Origin: Pelagomonas calceolata
Lineage: Eukaryota; Sar; Pelagophyceae; Pelagomonadales; Pelagomonadaceae
Reading direction: 5' to 3'
Assembly (NCBI GenBank): GCA_918797485.1
Contig: CAKKNE010000002.1
Location: 4,244,501-4,308,500, forward strand
DNA: 64,000 bases
Part shown: piece by piece, positions 26,002 to 34,975 of the stretch
Position numbering within the stretch: the first letter of the stretch is position 1
Layout of the letters: each line of letters starts with the position of its first letter
Notes under the pieces: model-generated
Databases searched by the model: none
What the model was told of the DNA's origin: nothing
What the model saw: only the letters and a program-made list of their open reading frames with translations
Translations under genes and position numbers: made by a program

Positions 26002-28038
26002 ATGGAGCCCTCTCCCGCTCCTGTGGAGGCTGCCGCGGCGCACGCCTCGTCGCACGACACCGAGGCGCGCGGCATGCCGCCGGCTGCGCGGTACCGGGCC
26101 GCGCAAGCGGCGACGGAGCCCACCGCCTCGCACTCGTCCCACGTCGGCGTCAGCGGCCGGACTCGCGCGGCTGTAAACGAAGACTTGGATGTTTTGGCCG
26201 TGGGCGATCGCGTCGTGGTAAATGGCGTGCCTGGCGTCGTCACGAGGAAGGTGCCTGGCGGCAACGGCTGGTGGAAGGTGCGGCTCCACGGACGACACGC
26301 TCGCGAGGACCGGAGTTATCGCAGAACCCAGATCACGAAACTCCACGTGCCGCCCGCAGCGCCCGCGCCCGCGCCTGCCCCACCCCCAGCCGCTGTCGGC
26401 GCTAACGTCGAGGCTACGCCGCCGGCGCAGCTGTGGGTCGACACGACGCCGGCGGGCCGCGCCCCGGCGCTGAAGGTCTGCGCCGTCCAGCTCCGTGCGA
26501 CGCCCGGCGACGTGGAGGGCAACTTACGACGCGCCGAGCAGCTCATACGAGCAAATCCCGGCCACCACCTCTATGTCTTGCCCGAGCTCTCCAGCTGCGG
26601 GTACAGCGACGAGGTCCTCGCAGACTGCGCCGCGTTCGCGCACGGTAGCTTCGACGGCGTGTTCAAATTCTTCATCGACCTGGCGCGGGAAGTCGACGCG
26701 CACATCTGCTTCGGGTTCCTTTGCCGCACGTCGAGACCCCTTTCGGCGGTGCCTGCCGTCGGCAGCCGGGTCTTGGCCGCCAACCACCCGGGCCATGTGA
26801 CGCGCGTCAACGCCTTCGCCGCGGCCGCCGACGTGCTATTCGACGCCGGAACCGAACGAACGTACCTCCTGAGCGACCTCCGGACGCCGGTCTTCACCAT
26901 CGCCCAGGCCGTCGTCGGGCCCACCGGCATCGAGCTCGTCTACGACAAGATGCATCTTTGTGATATGGGCGCGTGTTCCGAGGTCGCGCACGGCCTTACA
27001 CGCGGGGAGCGGCCGGGCGTGTTCACGTGCCGCGGCTGGCGCGTCGGCGTGTGCATCTGTTACGACCTGCGCTTCCCCGCGCTCTGGCGGCGCCTGGCCT
27101 GGGAGGAGGACTGCGACCTGATCGTGCATCCGTCGGCGTTCGTCCGCGACGCGACCTTCCCGATGTATCATACGTTCGTCACGACGCGGGCCGTGGAGAA
27201 CGGCATCTACGTCTTGTCGGTGAACTTCGCCGGCGCGGACTTTGGCGAGTCGATAGCCGCGCCGCCGTGGGTGGGACCCGTGCCGGGCCTCGCCGACCAG
27301 CGCGCGCGCGTCCTCGGCTGCGACGAGGGCGTCCTGGCGCTCAGTTGCGAAACGGCCGTGCTCGACGCCGTGCGCGCGGCGTACCCGTACCGGCGCAACG
27401 CGCACCCGTCCCTGCGCGCGGCGCCGCCGGCGGTCTCTGTGACGCCGGCCGCGGTCTCACCGCGCGCGGCCACGCCGTTCGCGCCGGCGGAGCAGGAGCC
27501 CGCGAGCCATCGCCGGCGGTGGACTGATTCTGAAATAGCGCTCTGTATGTCTGCCGTCCAGACCTATGGGGAGCGGCGGCACAAGGCCATCGCGTCTGCA
27601 GTGGGCACGCGGACGGCTGCACAGGTCCGAACGTTCCTCACGAAGCGGAAGGCGAAAGGAGGTCTTCCCGCCGCGCCGGCGCCGCCGGCGCCCGCCCCCT
27701 GGGTGCCGCCACCGCCGCCGCCCCGCGACGCGCGCGACGCGCTCTCCGCGGAGGTGCTCGCGCCGCCGAGCCGCAGCGACGGGTACGGCGCCGCGGAGGC
27801 GGAGACCCTCTCGGCCCTCGTCGGCCTCACGCAGCAGGCCACCGCGGCGTCCGCCGAGGCGTGGGCCGCGCCTTCGGCCCTCGTGGGCCTCCAGGAGGCC
27901 TGCCAGCAGGCCACCACGGCGTCCGCCGAGGCGTGGGCCGCGCCTTCGGCCCTCGTGGGCCTCCAGGAGGCCTGCCAGCAGGCCACCACGGCGTCCGCCG
28001 AGGCGTGGGCCGCGCCGCCGCTCGATATGGATATGTGA
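26002..28038 (+). CDS. Carbon-nitrogen hydrolase (nitrilase superfamily) fused to a Myb/SANT domain
   Basis: 678 aa from the ATG at 26002. Residues about 62-115 form a small beta module (LAVGDRVVVNGVPGVVTRKV..WWKVRLHGR), SH3- or Tudor-like. Residues 155-460 are a nitrilase-superfamily amidase with the full Glu-Lys-Cys triad: E195 in VLPELSSCG, K316 in VYDKMHLCD and C353 in GVCICYDLRFP. Residues 503-552 are a Myb/SANT helix-turn-helix (RRWTDSEIALCMSAVQ, RRHKAIASAVGTRTAAQVRT). The C-terminus has a Pro-rich linker and a 24-aa tandem repeat. A DNA- or chromatin-binding amidase is an unusual idea and is inference from the domains. The frame remains open upstream to 24949 but that is antisense to another gene. 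Confidence 0.82.
   Translation: MEPSPAPVEAAAAHASSHDTEARGMPPAARYRAAQAATEPTASHSSHVGVSGRTRAAVNEDLDVLAVGDRVVVNGVPGVVTRKVPGGNGWWKVRLHGRHAREDRSYRRTQITKLHVPPAAPAPAPAPPPAAVGANVEATPPAQLWVDTTPAGRAPALKVCAVQLRATPGDVEGNLRRAEQLIRANPGHHLYVLPELSSCGYSDEVLADCAAFAHGSFDGVFKFFIDLAREVDAHICFGFLCRTSRPLSAVPAVGSRVLAANHPGHVTRVNAFAAAADVLFDAGTERTYLLSDLRTPVFTIAQAVVGPTGIELVYDKMHLCDMGACSEVAHGLTRGERPGVFTCRGWRVGVCICYDLRFPALWRRLAWEEDCDLIVHPSAFVRDATFPMYHTFVTTRAVENGIYVLSVNFAGADFGESIAAPPWVGPVPGLADQRARVLGCDEGVLALSCETAVLDAVRAAYPYRRNAHPSLRAAPPAVSVTPAAVSPRAATPFAPAEQEPASHRRRWTDSEIALCMSAVQTYGERRHKAIASAVGTRTAAQVRTFLTKRKAKGGLPAAPAPPAPAPWVPPPPPPRDARDALSAEVLAPPSRSDGYGAAEAETLSALVGLTQQATAASAEAWAAPSALVGLQEACQQATTASAEAWAAPSALVGLQEACQQATTASAEAWAAPPLDMDM
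27811..28017 (+). repeat. 72-bp in-frame tandem repeat
   Basis: GCGTGGGCCGCGCC recurs at 27859, 27931 and 28003, exactly 72 bp apart. Each unit encodes 24 residues including LVGLQEACQQATTASAEAWA. There are about 2.9 units, the last two almost identical, so recent expansion is likely. Confidence 0.85.
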
Positions 28039-28054
28039 TTAATGTTTTAAGACG

Positions 28055-28738
28055 TCATCGCCGCCGCCGCACGGCACCGTTCCCGCGCGCGGTGACGCCC
28101 GCCTTGCCGTCGTCGTCGCTGTCCGACCCAGCCTCGTGGTCCTCCAATTCATCAAAGCTCCCGCCCCGCAGCGTGACGTAGACGAGCGAAATGCACGTGA
28201 CCACACCGCCCCACAGCACGAGCGTCCGCATCGCCGCCGTATCCCTAAAAGACGCGTCGCCGCGCCACGCGTACCGCACGCGCACGGCCGGCAGGAACGC
28301 CGCCGGCGCGACCCTATCTATATCCGAGTTGCCGTCGCGCCGCCGCCGCTTCTCGTCGCGGCGCGCCTGCTTCCGATCTACTTCGCCGTAGCGCGCGCGC
28401 GCATCAATAGAGACGATCTGCGACCCGTCGTGCGTCAGCGTCACGTCGACCGAGGTCAGGTTCCGGCCGTTCTCCATCAAACGGAGCCACGGCGTCGCGG
28501 CGGCGTCGGCGGACAGGGCCAGCTCGACGGCGTCGAGCGGGGCGCCGGCCTCGGGCAGGGGCACGCCCCGCAGCGCCCGGTCGGATTTGACGCGGAAGCG
28601 CGGGCTCGCGGCCTCGCGGCAGTCGCTCCAGGCGGTCTCGGCGCCGCGCAGCCGGCTCCGCGCGCGGAGCCGCACGCCGTCGCCGTAGACGTAGGCGCTC
28701 GCCGTCGATGCTACGAGGAGCAGGAAAGCGGCCGCCAT
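28055..28738 (-). CDS. Single-pass secretory-pathway membrane protein of unknown function
   Basis: 227 aa from the ATG at 28738. The signal peptide is MAAAFLLLVASTASAYVYGDG. A luminal part of about 130 residues includes ENGRNLTSVDVTLTHDG with an N-glycosylation sequon (NLT). One membrane segment, TLVLWGGVVTCISLVYVTL, is followed by an acidic then basic cytosolic tail (LEDHEAGSDSDDDGK..RRRR). The topology is type I. I do not recognise the family. It converges on the nitrilase-SANT gene with 16 bp between stops. Confidence 0.6.
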   Translation of the reverse strand: MAAAFLLLVASTASAYVYGDGVRLRARSRLRGAETAWSDCREAASPRFRVKSDRALRGVPLPEAGAPLDAVELALSADAAATPWLRLMENGRNLTSVDVTLTHDGSQIVSIDARARYGEVDRKQARRDEKRRRRDGNSDIDRVAPAAFLPAVRVRYAWRGDASFRDTAAMRTLVLWGGVVTCISLVYVTLRGGSFDELEDHEAGSDSDDDGKAGVTARGNGAVRRRR

Positions 28739-29087
28739 GCGACGCGTTCGCGATCGCGTCTGCAGAGGCTGGCTCAGCTCAGGCACCAGAGAGATCGCAG
28801 GCGTGCTTTTCGCAGCGTTTTCTCCGCAGCAGCGGTTGACCACCGATGCCTGCTGTTCACTGCTGCTGCGTTAATCAGCTGTGAGCTGCACAGCCCGCCG
28901 CAATCAATCGATCTTTGCCATGCGAAAACCCGTTACTAGCACCATACATAGCGCAAGACGCCATCGCCGCGCCCCCCAATACGAAATGCCGAGGCACATC
29001 TTAGCTATCCGGACACATCCCGGGAGCGCGCACCAAAGACAGGGGAGATTGGGGGAAACACGGATCGAGGCGAGCAACAGCCGGGGA
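28739..29087. other. Intergenic region between two minus-strand genes
   Basis: About 350 bp with CTGCTGCG/GCAGCAG-rich sequence near 28800-28880. No gene seen. Confidence 0.45.
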
Positions 29088-29921
29088 TCATTTGTGGGGG
29101 CTCTTCTTCTTGAGGAGCCGTCGGTCGTGGAGGTTCTCGGCGAGCTGCTGCCGCGACAGCGCGTGCGAGACCTCGTCGGCCTCGCCCTCGTTCGCGACCC
29201 AGTCGTCATCCACTGACGTTTCGCCGAGCGCCTCCTCCTCGAAGGCCTGCAACTCTCGCCGCCATCGTGTCGCCGGCGAGATCTGGCGCTTCGTTTTCTC
29301 CGTCAAAGCTTCGATCGCCTCCATCAGAGGCTTGTTGTCGTACTTGACCATGTAGCCCAGTACGATCAATACGGCCCACTCGCTCCGCGCGAAGCCTGAT
29401 CGAGAGTGGACGAAGACGCTTCCACCGCACTCGATCTGCTCGCTGATGAAGTCGCAGGCCTCGTGGAGATTTGGCGAGCACTCGTCGTGCGACGTGTCGA
29501 CGTCGAGTTGCGTGAAGTTCTCGTTCTGCGTCGGCTTGTCTATTGTGCTCACGATTGATGTGACGCCGCACTCCAACAACGTAGCTTCGAGCGAGGCGCC
29601 CATCTTCGTACCGCTCACGGCAGACACCCAGAGGTTCTCGCTCACGTTCGCGATGGCGCTCGAGCAGTCAAAACTGGACTTGACGGCGGCGTCCTCGGCG
29701 GCCTTTTGCTTTTCCTTCTCCTTCTTGGCGGCGCGACTTGCCCGTCCTCTCCGTTTGCTCTTCTCGCCGTTCTTTTTGCTGTCGGGGCTCCCGGGCGGGC
29801 TCTTGGCCTTGCTCGGCGGCTTGGGCGGCGACTTGGGCGCCTTGGGCGGGCTCTTCGGCGCTTGTTTGGGGGAGGCGGTCTTCGGGCTCCCCGGTGGCCT
29901 CTTGTCGACGATGGCGCTCAT
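29088..29921 (-). CDS. Dual-specificity phosphatase-like protein lacking the catalytic cysteine (pseudophosphatase)
   Basis: 277 aa from the ATG at 29921. The first 85 residues are Lys/Pro/Ser-rich and disordered (PPKAPKSPPKPPSKAKSP). The DSP fold follows: SENLWVSAVSG, CGVTSIVSTIDKP, LDVDTSHDECSPNLHEACDF, then the P-loop position VFVHSRSGFARSEWAVLIVL. The consensus there is HCxxGxxRS; here the Cys is Ser (codon TCT, read on the minus strand) while His, Gly, Arg and Ser are kept. This matches the STYX-type pattern of pseudophosphatases, which bind phosphoproteins without hydrolysing them. A single-base sequencing error (TGT to TCT) could also explain it. Confidence 0.8.
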   Translation of the reverse strand: MSAIVDKRPPGSPKTASPKQAPKSPPKAPKSPPKPPSKAKSPPGSPDSKKNGEKSKRRGRASRAAKKEKEKQKAAEDAAVKSSFDCSSAIANVSENLWVSAVSGTKMGASLEATLLECGVTSIVSTIDKPTQNENFTQLDVDTSHDECSPNLHEACDFISEQIECGGSVFVHSRSGFARSEWAVLIVLGYMVKYDNKPLMEAIEALTEKTKRQISPATRWRRELQAFEEEALGETSVDDDWVANEGEADEVSHALSRQQLAENLHDRRLLKKKSPHK

Positions 29922-30389
29922 CGCTGTTGCGCCTCGTCGGGCTCAATACCTCCGGCAGAGCCTCTTAGCTCTGGCTATGCTCTCCGAGGGCGCGGCGGCG
30001 TGCGCTCTTCGCGCAGGTCGTTTCCGCGGTGCTGCGAGTATGCCTCGATACGATCGCTCAGTGCGCGGATCGGCTGGGGAGGAGCAGGTCGAGGCACAGG
30101 CTCGATACGACCTCGAGTGACACCGAGAGGCGCTGCTCGTTTTGGCGCTTGGGGCGTACGTAGCCTGTGGAAGAGCCGTATCTACGTGGTTCTCGAGGCG
30201 CCGGCGCCTCTAGCGGTGTCCGGAATACCGCGCGGGTTTCGCCTCACAGCGCGTTTTGTTTTGCGGCTTAAGCTCCGCGCTATCGTGCACGATACAGCCA
30301 GAAAGCCGTCTCCGTCGCCTCTGACACGTGCGCTTCAGCTCACCCAAGTTTGAAAGAAATCGGCACAAGAGAAGCAGTCCAACACAACA
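29922..30389. other. Divergent intergenic region
   Basis: 468 bp between the phosphatase-like gene and the RING gene. Open frames here have low-complexity composition and look like chance. No palindromic element found. Confidence 0.45.
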
Positions 30390-31517
30390 ATGCGCACCTT
30401 GCTCGTCTCCGTAGCACTCGCGTCGGGCAAAGTAACGGACCTCCGCGGCCGCCTCGACGCGCTCAAAAGCGATCATATTAAGATGGCCTGCCCGCTCGGC
30501 AGTCTTGAGTTAAACGCCACCGAGGCGCGACTGCTGGCCCGAGACGCCGCCGACGTCCTTACCAAAGCCATCACATATATGCGTGACGGCGTCGGGAGGC
30601 TGCTTGGCGCTTTAGATCGCAAAGTCGCAGACCCGCGCTGGGTCGCCGGGCCGCTGCACGTGGACTCTGAATGTAGAGCAAAACTGGAAGCCGCGCTCGT
30701 GGCCGCGGCGTCGCCGGCGCGGGCCGCCGGCCGGCAGCTCGCATCAAAGGTCCTGGCGCGCGCGGCCGCGACGGTGAATACAGTGTATGTCGTCCACGTG
30801 CCCGAGCTCCCTTCACTAAATCCCATTCGAGATTCACTGAAGCCGGCGCTGCACGCCGTCCATCAAAGCAAGCAGCGCCTCGAGGCATCTGAATCGGTCT
30901 TTACGCGGGCGGCGCCCGTCGTCCTCGGCGCGCTGTGTCTCGGTATCGTCGGATGGGCCGCGGCCTACGTTACCTCAATGACATGGTCCGTAATCACATC
31001 AATCGCGTCGGTGCTCGTCTCATTAACGACGCTGGCGGCGCTCGCCGTCGTCGCGACCTTCAGCGTTTTTGCCGCGGGCGCCATGCAGCTGGAAGTGCTC
31101 GGTCTGTTCCGGCGGGACTTCGCCTTCCACCACGAGGCGGGCTTCCACCTCGTCCCGGCGGGCGCCGTCCCCTGTGCGTTACATGGCTGGCTGCCGTTGT
31201 ATTGCGGGCTGGTTGCCGCGGCGGCTCTTGCATTATTTTTCCTCGCGATCTATGCGCGGAGCCTCGTGGGTCGCTTGTTTTTTTGGCTGCGGCGGGCGAG
31301 AAAAATCGACGTCGACGCTGCGCTCATCGCCGCGGCGTCGGGTTCGGAGTGCGCGATCTGCTTCGAGGACCCGGCACAATTACTCGTGTTCCTGCCGTGC
31401 GGCCACCGGTGCGTCTGCGCGTCCTGCGCGGAGAGGATAGAAAGGCGGTGCCCGCTCTGCCGCGCGCGCGTGCGCGACCGCATCGCCGTCGTGGGGAAGC
31501 ATAAGTTCCGGGTATGA
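30390..31517 (+). CDS. Membrane RING-finger E3 ligase (MUL1-like architecture)
   Basis: 375 aa. The N-terminal half is helical with a basic patch. Two or three membrane segments lie in the middle: VVLGALCLGIVGWAAAYVTS, VLVSLTTLAALAVVATFSVF and LPLYCGLVAAAALALFFLAI. The C-terminus is a C3HC4 RING, about residues 318-355: CAICFEDPAQLLVFLPCGHR, CVCASCAERI and CPLCRARV. A C-terminal RING after membrane segments resembles MUL1/MAPL-type organelle-anchored ubiquitin ligases, though the BAM domain of that family is not obvious. The MRTLLVSVALASGKV start suggests a signal anchor. The organelle is not determined. Confidence 0.75.
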   Translation: MRTLLVSVALASGKVTDLRGRLDALKSDHIKMACPLGSLELNATEARLLARDAADVLTKAITYMRDGVGRLLGALDRKVADPRWVAGPLHVDSECRAKLEAALVAAASPARAAGRQLASKVLARAAATVNTVYVVHVPELPSLNPIRDSLKPALHAVHQSKQRLEASESVFTRAAPVVLGALCLGIVGWAAAYVTSMTWSVITSIASVLVSLTTLAALAVVATFSVFAAGAMQLEVLGLFRRDFAFHHEAGFHLVPAGAVPCALHGWLPLYCGLVAAAALALFFLAIYARSLVGRLFFWLRRARKIDVDAALIAAASGSECAICFEDPAQLLVFLPCGHRCVCASCAERIERRCPLCRARVRDRIAVVGKHKFRV

Positions 31518-31835
31518 CCTTACATTGTCGCGGCGACGGCGTCGAGCTCAAACCCGTCCGGAACCCCCGTTTTTGTTCGCTCTCGGCCGGGCAGGGGCTT
31601 CCCAAAAGGAAACCGCAGCTAGCGTCGTGTAGACACTAGCAAACAAGCAGCAGGCGGCCGGGCGGGCGAGGACGCCGCAGGGGTGCTCCCGCGCGGCCGC
31701 GATACACGCATTGATACGTTTGGACCGCATCGTCGCGCCTGCGTAACAGTTGTGCCGCCTAGGAGCGCTTGCCAGCAGCTCCTCAACTGCGACCAGTGTG
31801 GTACAGCCGCACAGACGCCGCGGCAGAAGCTGTGC
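31518..31835. other. Intergenic region
   Basis: 318 bp between two plus-strand genes, containing the palindromic element at 31618-31640. The downstream frame is open here, but its codons are not convincing before the ATG at 31836. Confidence 0.45.
31618..31640 (-). repeat. Palindromic GCTAG element, copy 6
   Basis: Minus-strand reading: GCTAGTGTCTACAC, spacer, GCTAGC. It lies 196 bp upstream of the RRM gene ATG. Confidence 0.7.
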
Positions 31836-33155
31836 ATGGGAAGGGCTAAGCATCGCAAGCTCAAGAAAGCCGGTACGAAAACACTGGTGTCCCTGGACAA
31901 AAAGCTGCCGAGCCGGCGCCCGCCCGAGCACAAGCGATTCCGAGAGCAGCAGATAGCCAAAGAGAAGATGGCGAAGAAAAAGCGAAAGGCCCCCGGGAGC
32001 CACCCGCCGATCAAGAGCCACGGCGACCTGCCGACGCCGAAGCAGCGCAGCCCCGCCGCCGAGGAGCGCCGCGCGGCCAAGCAGGAGAAGAAGCGCGCGA
32101 AGAAGCAGGCGAAGCGCGAGGCCGCGCGGTCGCCGGCCGCCGCCGCCGAGGCGCCCATGGCGCCGGCCGCGGCACCTGCACAACCGCCGGCGACGCCCAA
32201 GCCCCTGTCCAACTGGCTCGGGAAGTTTTTGAGCACGCCGCGGTCTACCGATATAATTGACGCCTCGGGGCTCGAGGACGCTCCGATGGACGACACGTAC
32301 ATGCGCGGCTTCGCGGACCGCTGCCGGCAGGAATCAAAACCGGAGGCGCACGACTCGTCCGACGACGAGTCCGTCCACGTGCCGCCGGCGCCGCCCGTCC
32401 AGGAGACGTTTTCCGTGTTCGTGGCCAACGTGCCCTTCGCCGTAAGTGAAGCGCAGGTCCGCGCGGTGTGCGCCGAGCCGGGCGGCCTCGTGGACTTCGA
32501 CCTGCCTTTATGTAGAGCCGGCGCGAACGCGGGGCGGCCCGCGGGCTACGCCATCTCTGCCTATGCGTCGCGCGACGCGGCGGAAAGGGCGGTCGAGGCG
32601 CTGGACGGCCGCGACTTCCTCGGGCGGGAGCTGAGGGCCAAGTTGGATGAGGAGGGCACGACCACCAATGGGCGAGCGTCGCCACCGTCCACGAGACGGA
32701 AGCCCCCCCAGAAGCGGCCGCGCTACTTCGACGACGGGGGCGACGGCGCGAGACCGGCGCGCCAGTCGAACGTCATGCGCTGCTTCCTCTGCGCCTCGGA
32801 CGCGCATCTGGCGGAGGCCTGCCCGAACCAGCTTTGTAGGAGGTGCCGCCGGCCGGGCCACGTCGCGCGGGACTGCCGGAACCCGCCGCGGCCGATGCCG
32901 GAGCTCTGCACGGCCTGCGGCGCCGTGGGCCACTCGTGGAAGTGGTGCGAGGCCGGCGACGGGGAAGCTAGATTGTCCGACGGCGCGACGTGCATGGTCT
33001 GTGGGCGCGAGGGCCACCTGATCTGCGGTGCCGTCGCGGGGCCGTCGACGCACGACGTCTACTGCGCGTGGTGCGCGCGCGCGGGGCACACGGAGCCGTC
33101 GTGCCCCATGAAGCAGGCGGGCGGGCGGCGGTCGCCGACGGGGAGTAGGTTCTAA
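31836..33155 (+). CDS. RNA-binding protein with RRM and CCHC zinc knuckles
   Basis: 439 aa from the ATG at 31836. The N-terminus is Lys/Arg-rich with nuclear-localisation character (MGRAKHRKLKKAG, KMAKKKRKAPG, KQEKKRAKKQAKR). An RRM spans about residues 190-275 (FSVFVANVPFAVSEAQVRAV as RNP2, GRPAGYAISAYASRDAAERA in place of RNP1). The C-terminus has at least four CCHC-like knuckles: CFLCASDAHLAEAC, CRRCRRPGHVARDC, CTACGAVGHSWKWC and CAWCARAGHTEPSC, with a weaker CMVCGREGHLIC between the last two. This combination suits pre-mRNA or rRNA processing in the nucleus or nucleolus. The exact orthologue is not clear. Confidence 0.82.
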   Translation: MGRAKHRKLKKAGTKTLVSLDKKLPSRRPPEHKRFREQQIAKEKMAKKKRKAPGSHPPIKSHGDLPTPKQRSPAAEERRAAKQEKKRAKKQAKREAARSPAAAAEAPMAPAAAPAQPPATPKPLSNWLGKFLSTPRSTDIIDASGLEDAPMDDTYMRGFADRCRQESKPEAHDSSDDESVHVPPAPPVQETFSVFVANVPFAVSEAQVRAVCAEPGGLVDFDLPLCRAGANAGRPAGYAISAYASRDAAERAVEALDGRDFLGRELRAKLDEEGTTTNGRASPPSTRRKPPQKRPRYFDDGGDGARPARQSNVMRCFLCASDAHLAEACPNQLCRRCRRPGHVARDCRNPPRPMPELCTACGAVGHSWKWCEAGDGEARLSDGATCMVCGREGHLICGAVAGPSTHDVYCAWCARAGHTEPSCPMKQAGGRRSPTGSRF

Positions 33156-33762
33156 GTTTGTATATCGCGAGACGTTGTTCGCCGGTCGACTACTACCCTT
33201 CTTTCTTCGTCGACTATGCGTTCGGAGAGAGGCTGCCTCGGACTGAAGCCTCGTGACTGCAGTTTCATCTGCAGGCTCATCCACTCACGAGCTCTCCTCA
33301 CAGCCTGCAATTGAAGGTTGGCGAGTTCGAGATAAGCCGCGTCCACGCGAACGTCAATCATCACTAATTTCAAATCTATTATGGATCCGCTCGCCTGCTT
33401 TTTCGTACTGATCTTGGGTGGCGAAGTTTATGAGACTGCCAAGCTATTGAGAGGCCATTGGTTTGGCCTGCGAGGTCCCATCCGCCTGTTTGGCTTCCTC
33501 TCGCTTTAAGGAGACCGCGCTGGCGCGCCGGCGACAGCTGTCCACCCGAGGTAGCCGCCGGCGCGACGCGCGCGACTGCCGAGTCGCCGACGATTTGACA
33601 GCAAGCTGTACATAGAGTCTGGATGCGCACCGTGACGCGGTTTTGTGCTCAAGATCGAGGCTCGCGTCTCTCGCGCCACATACTAGTCTTTTGAGTAACC
33701 TGTCTCTTTTGTTTCGTGCTCCCCCAACGTCGTCGACGCGGCGTTCGGCGGATTACACACAA
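33156..33762. other. Gene-free stretch between convergent genes
   Basis: About 600 bp between the RRM gene and the sulfotransferase gene. Small frames on both strands lack recognisable features. I see no RNA gene. Confidence 0.45.
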
Positions 33763-34665
33763 CTAAGAAGGCTTACGCCGCCGCCGTTCTCGAACGGAGT
33801 AGCCGTACTTCCGCAGCGCCCTCTTGGACAGGTCGTCCATCGCGTCGAAGCGATGCCTCGAGCGGCGCCACTTCGCGACCGTGTCCTTGCGAGCGAGGGA
33901 GCCCGTTCCCTCTTTACCGCTCGTGCCGAGGTCGCCCGAGAGCGCGTCGACGGCGGCCGCGACATTCACCGCGCCCGGCAGCACGGCATCTGCCATCCGG
34001 CGGAGCGTCGACGCAGCGCGCTTGCCGCGTAGGTCCTCCAAGCGCACGACGACCGACGGTAGGGCGAGATTGGCGAGGGTCGCATCGGTGGCTGTGTTCC
34101 AAATCGCCCAGATCGTGAGCTTGCGCAGGTGCGACGGCCGCTTGTCCGGCACGAGCGCCTCGCCGAACAATTCTAGCGGCCAGCCAGACGACGCCCCCAG
34201 CGCCTGGTCGCGGCCGTCCCGCACGACGTGGACGTAGGACGCGTTCGATAGGGGTAACCACGGCAACAACAACGAAAGTTCAGGTTCCTTGACGAGGAGC
34301 GCCTCGCCGCCGTCGGCCGTGCGCGCGTGGAACTTCGTGAGGCGTCCGCGGCGATACGTATGCAATTGCTTGCGCAGGATCCCGTCCAACGCTGCTGAAT
34401 CTGAACGAGACAGGAACGCGCGACTCGTCGGCAGCTCGCTTGCTGACCGCACGCGCCGCGCCAGCAAGCCCATGGCCTCGCAGCAGCCGACGCCCGAGTC
34501 CCAGGCCGCGTCGCCCCAGCCCCTGGCGCCCAGGTGCGCGAGCGCCTCGGCGGCGACTCTGGTTCCGCTCGACGGCAGGCCGCCGACGAAAATTGTCGTG
34601 ACGTCGCTGGTCTCCTGTGCGGCGTGAGAGCACACTGCTGCGAGGATGAGTGTGCTTGGTCTCAT
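33763..34665 (-). CDS. Sulfotransferase-like protein with signal peptide
   Basis: 300 aa from the ATG at 34665. MRPSTLILAAVCSHAAQ is a cleavable signal. The 5'-phosphosulfate loop is TIFVGGLPSSGTR (about residues 24-36) and the 3'-phosphate motif is YVHVVRDGRDQALG (about 143-156), as in PAPS-dependent sulfotransferases, here of the Golgi/secretory kind. A conserved KEPE block lies between them. The enzyme would move sulfate from PAPS to a carbohydrate or peptide; algae of this group make sulfated polysaccharides. The C-terminus (LRKYGYSVRERRRRK) is basic. Confidence 0.78.
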   Translation of the reverse strand: MRPSTLILAAVCSHAAQETSDVTTIFVGGLPSSGTRVAAEALAHLGARGWGDAAWDSGVGCCEAMGLLARRVRSASELPTSRAFLSRSDSAALDGILRKQLHTYRRGRLTKFHARTADGGEALLVKEPELSLLLPWLPLSNASYVHVVRDGRDQALGASSGWPLELFGEALVPDKRPSHLRKLTIWAIWNTATDATLANLALPSVVVRLEDLRGKRAASTLRRMADAVLPGAVNVAAAVDALSGDLGTSGKEGTGSLARKDTVAKWRRSRHRFDAMDDLSKRALRKYGYSVRERRRRKPS

Positions 34666-34975
34666 CGGTTACAAGCTACCAGTGCCTCGCATCGATGGCG
34701 TGAGAGCATGCAGCAAGGATGAGTGGGCTGCCTACCATGGATCGGCTAAAGCTGGCCGCTGCCCCGCATCGATGGAGAGCGTATCATGCGCCATCAGTGC
34801 GGAATAATGCTGCCCTCGGTTGTGCTGCATTGGCTTCATTTGTGGCACACTGGCCCCACTAAGCTAGCTCACAGAGCGCGTGCGGGTTTTCGCGGATTCC
34901 TCCCTTTGGGCGTACTGAGACAGGTATATGCTTAAACAGAGTCTTCGTCACAATCGGCACGCACGCCGTCGCCGC
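34666..34975. other. Intergenic region with imperfect tandem repeats
   Basis: 310 bp. GGCGTGAGAGCA followed by GATGAGTG-type sequence occurs at 34622-34652 and again at 34696-34730. The motif GCATCGATGG occurs at 34689 and 34768. This suggests local duplication upstream of the sulfotransferase gene. Confidence 0.5.
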
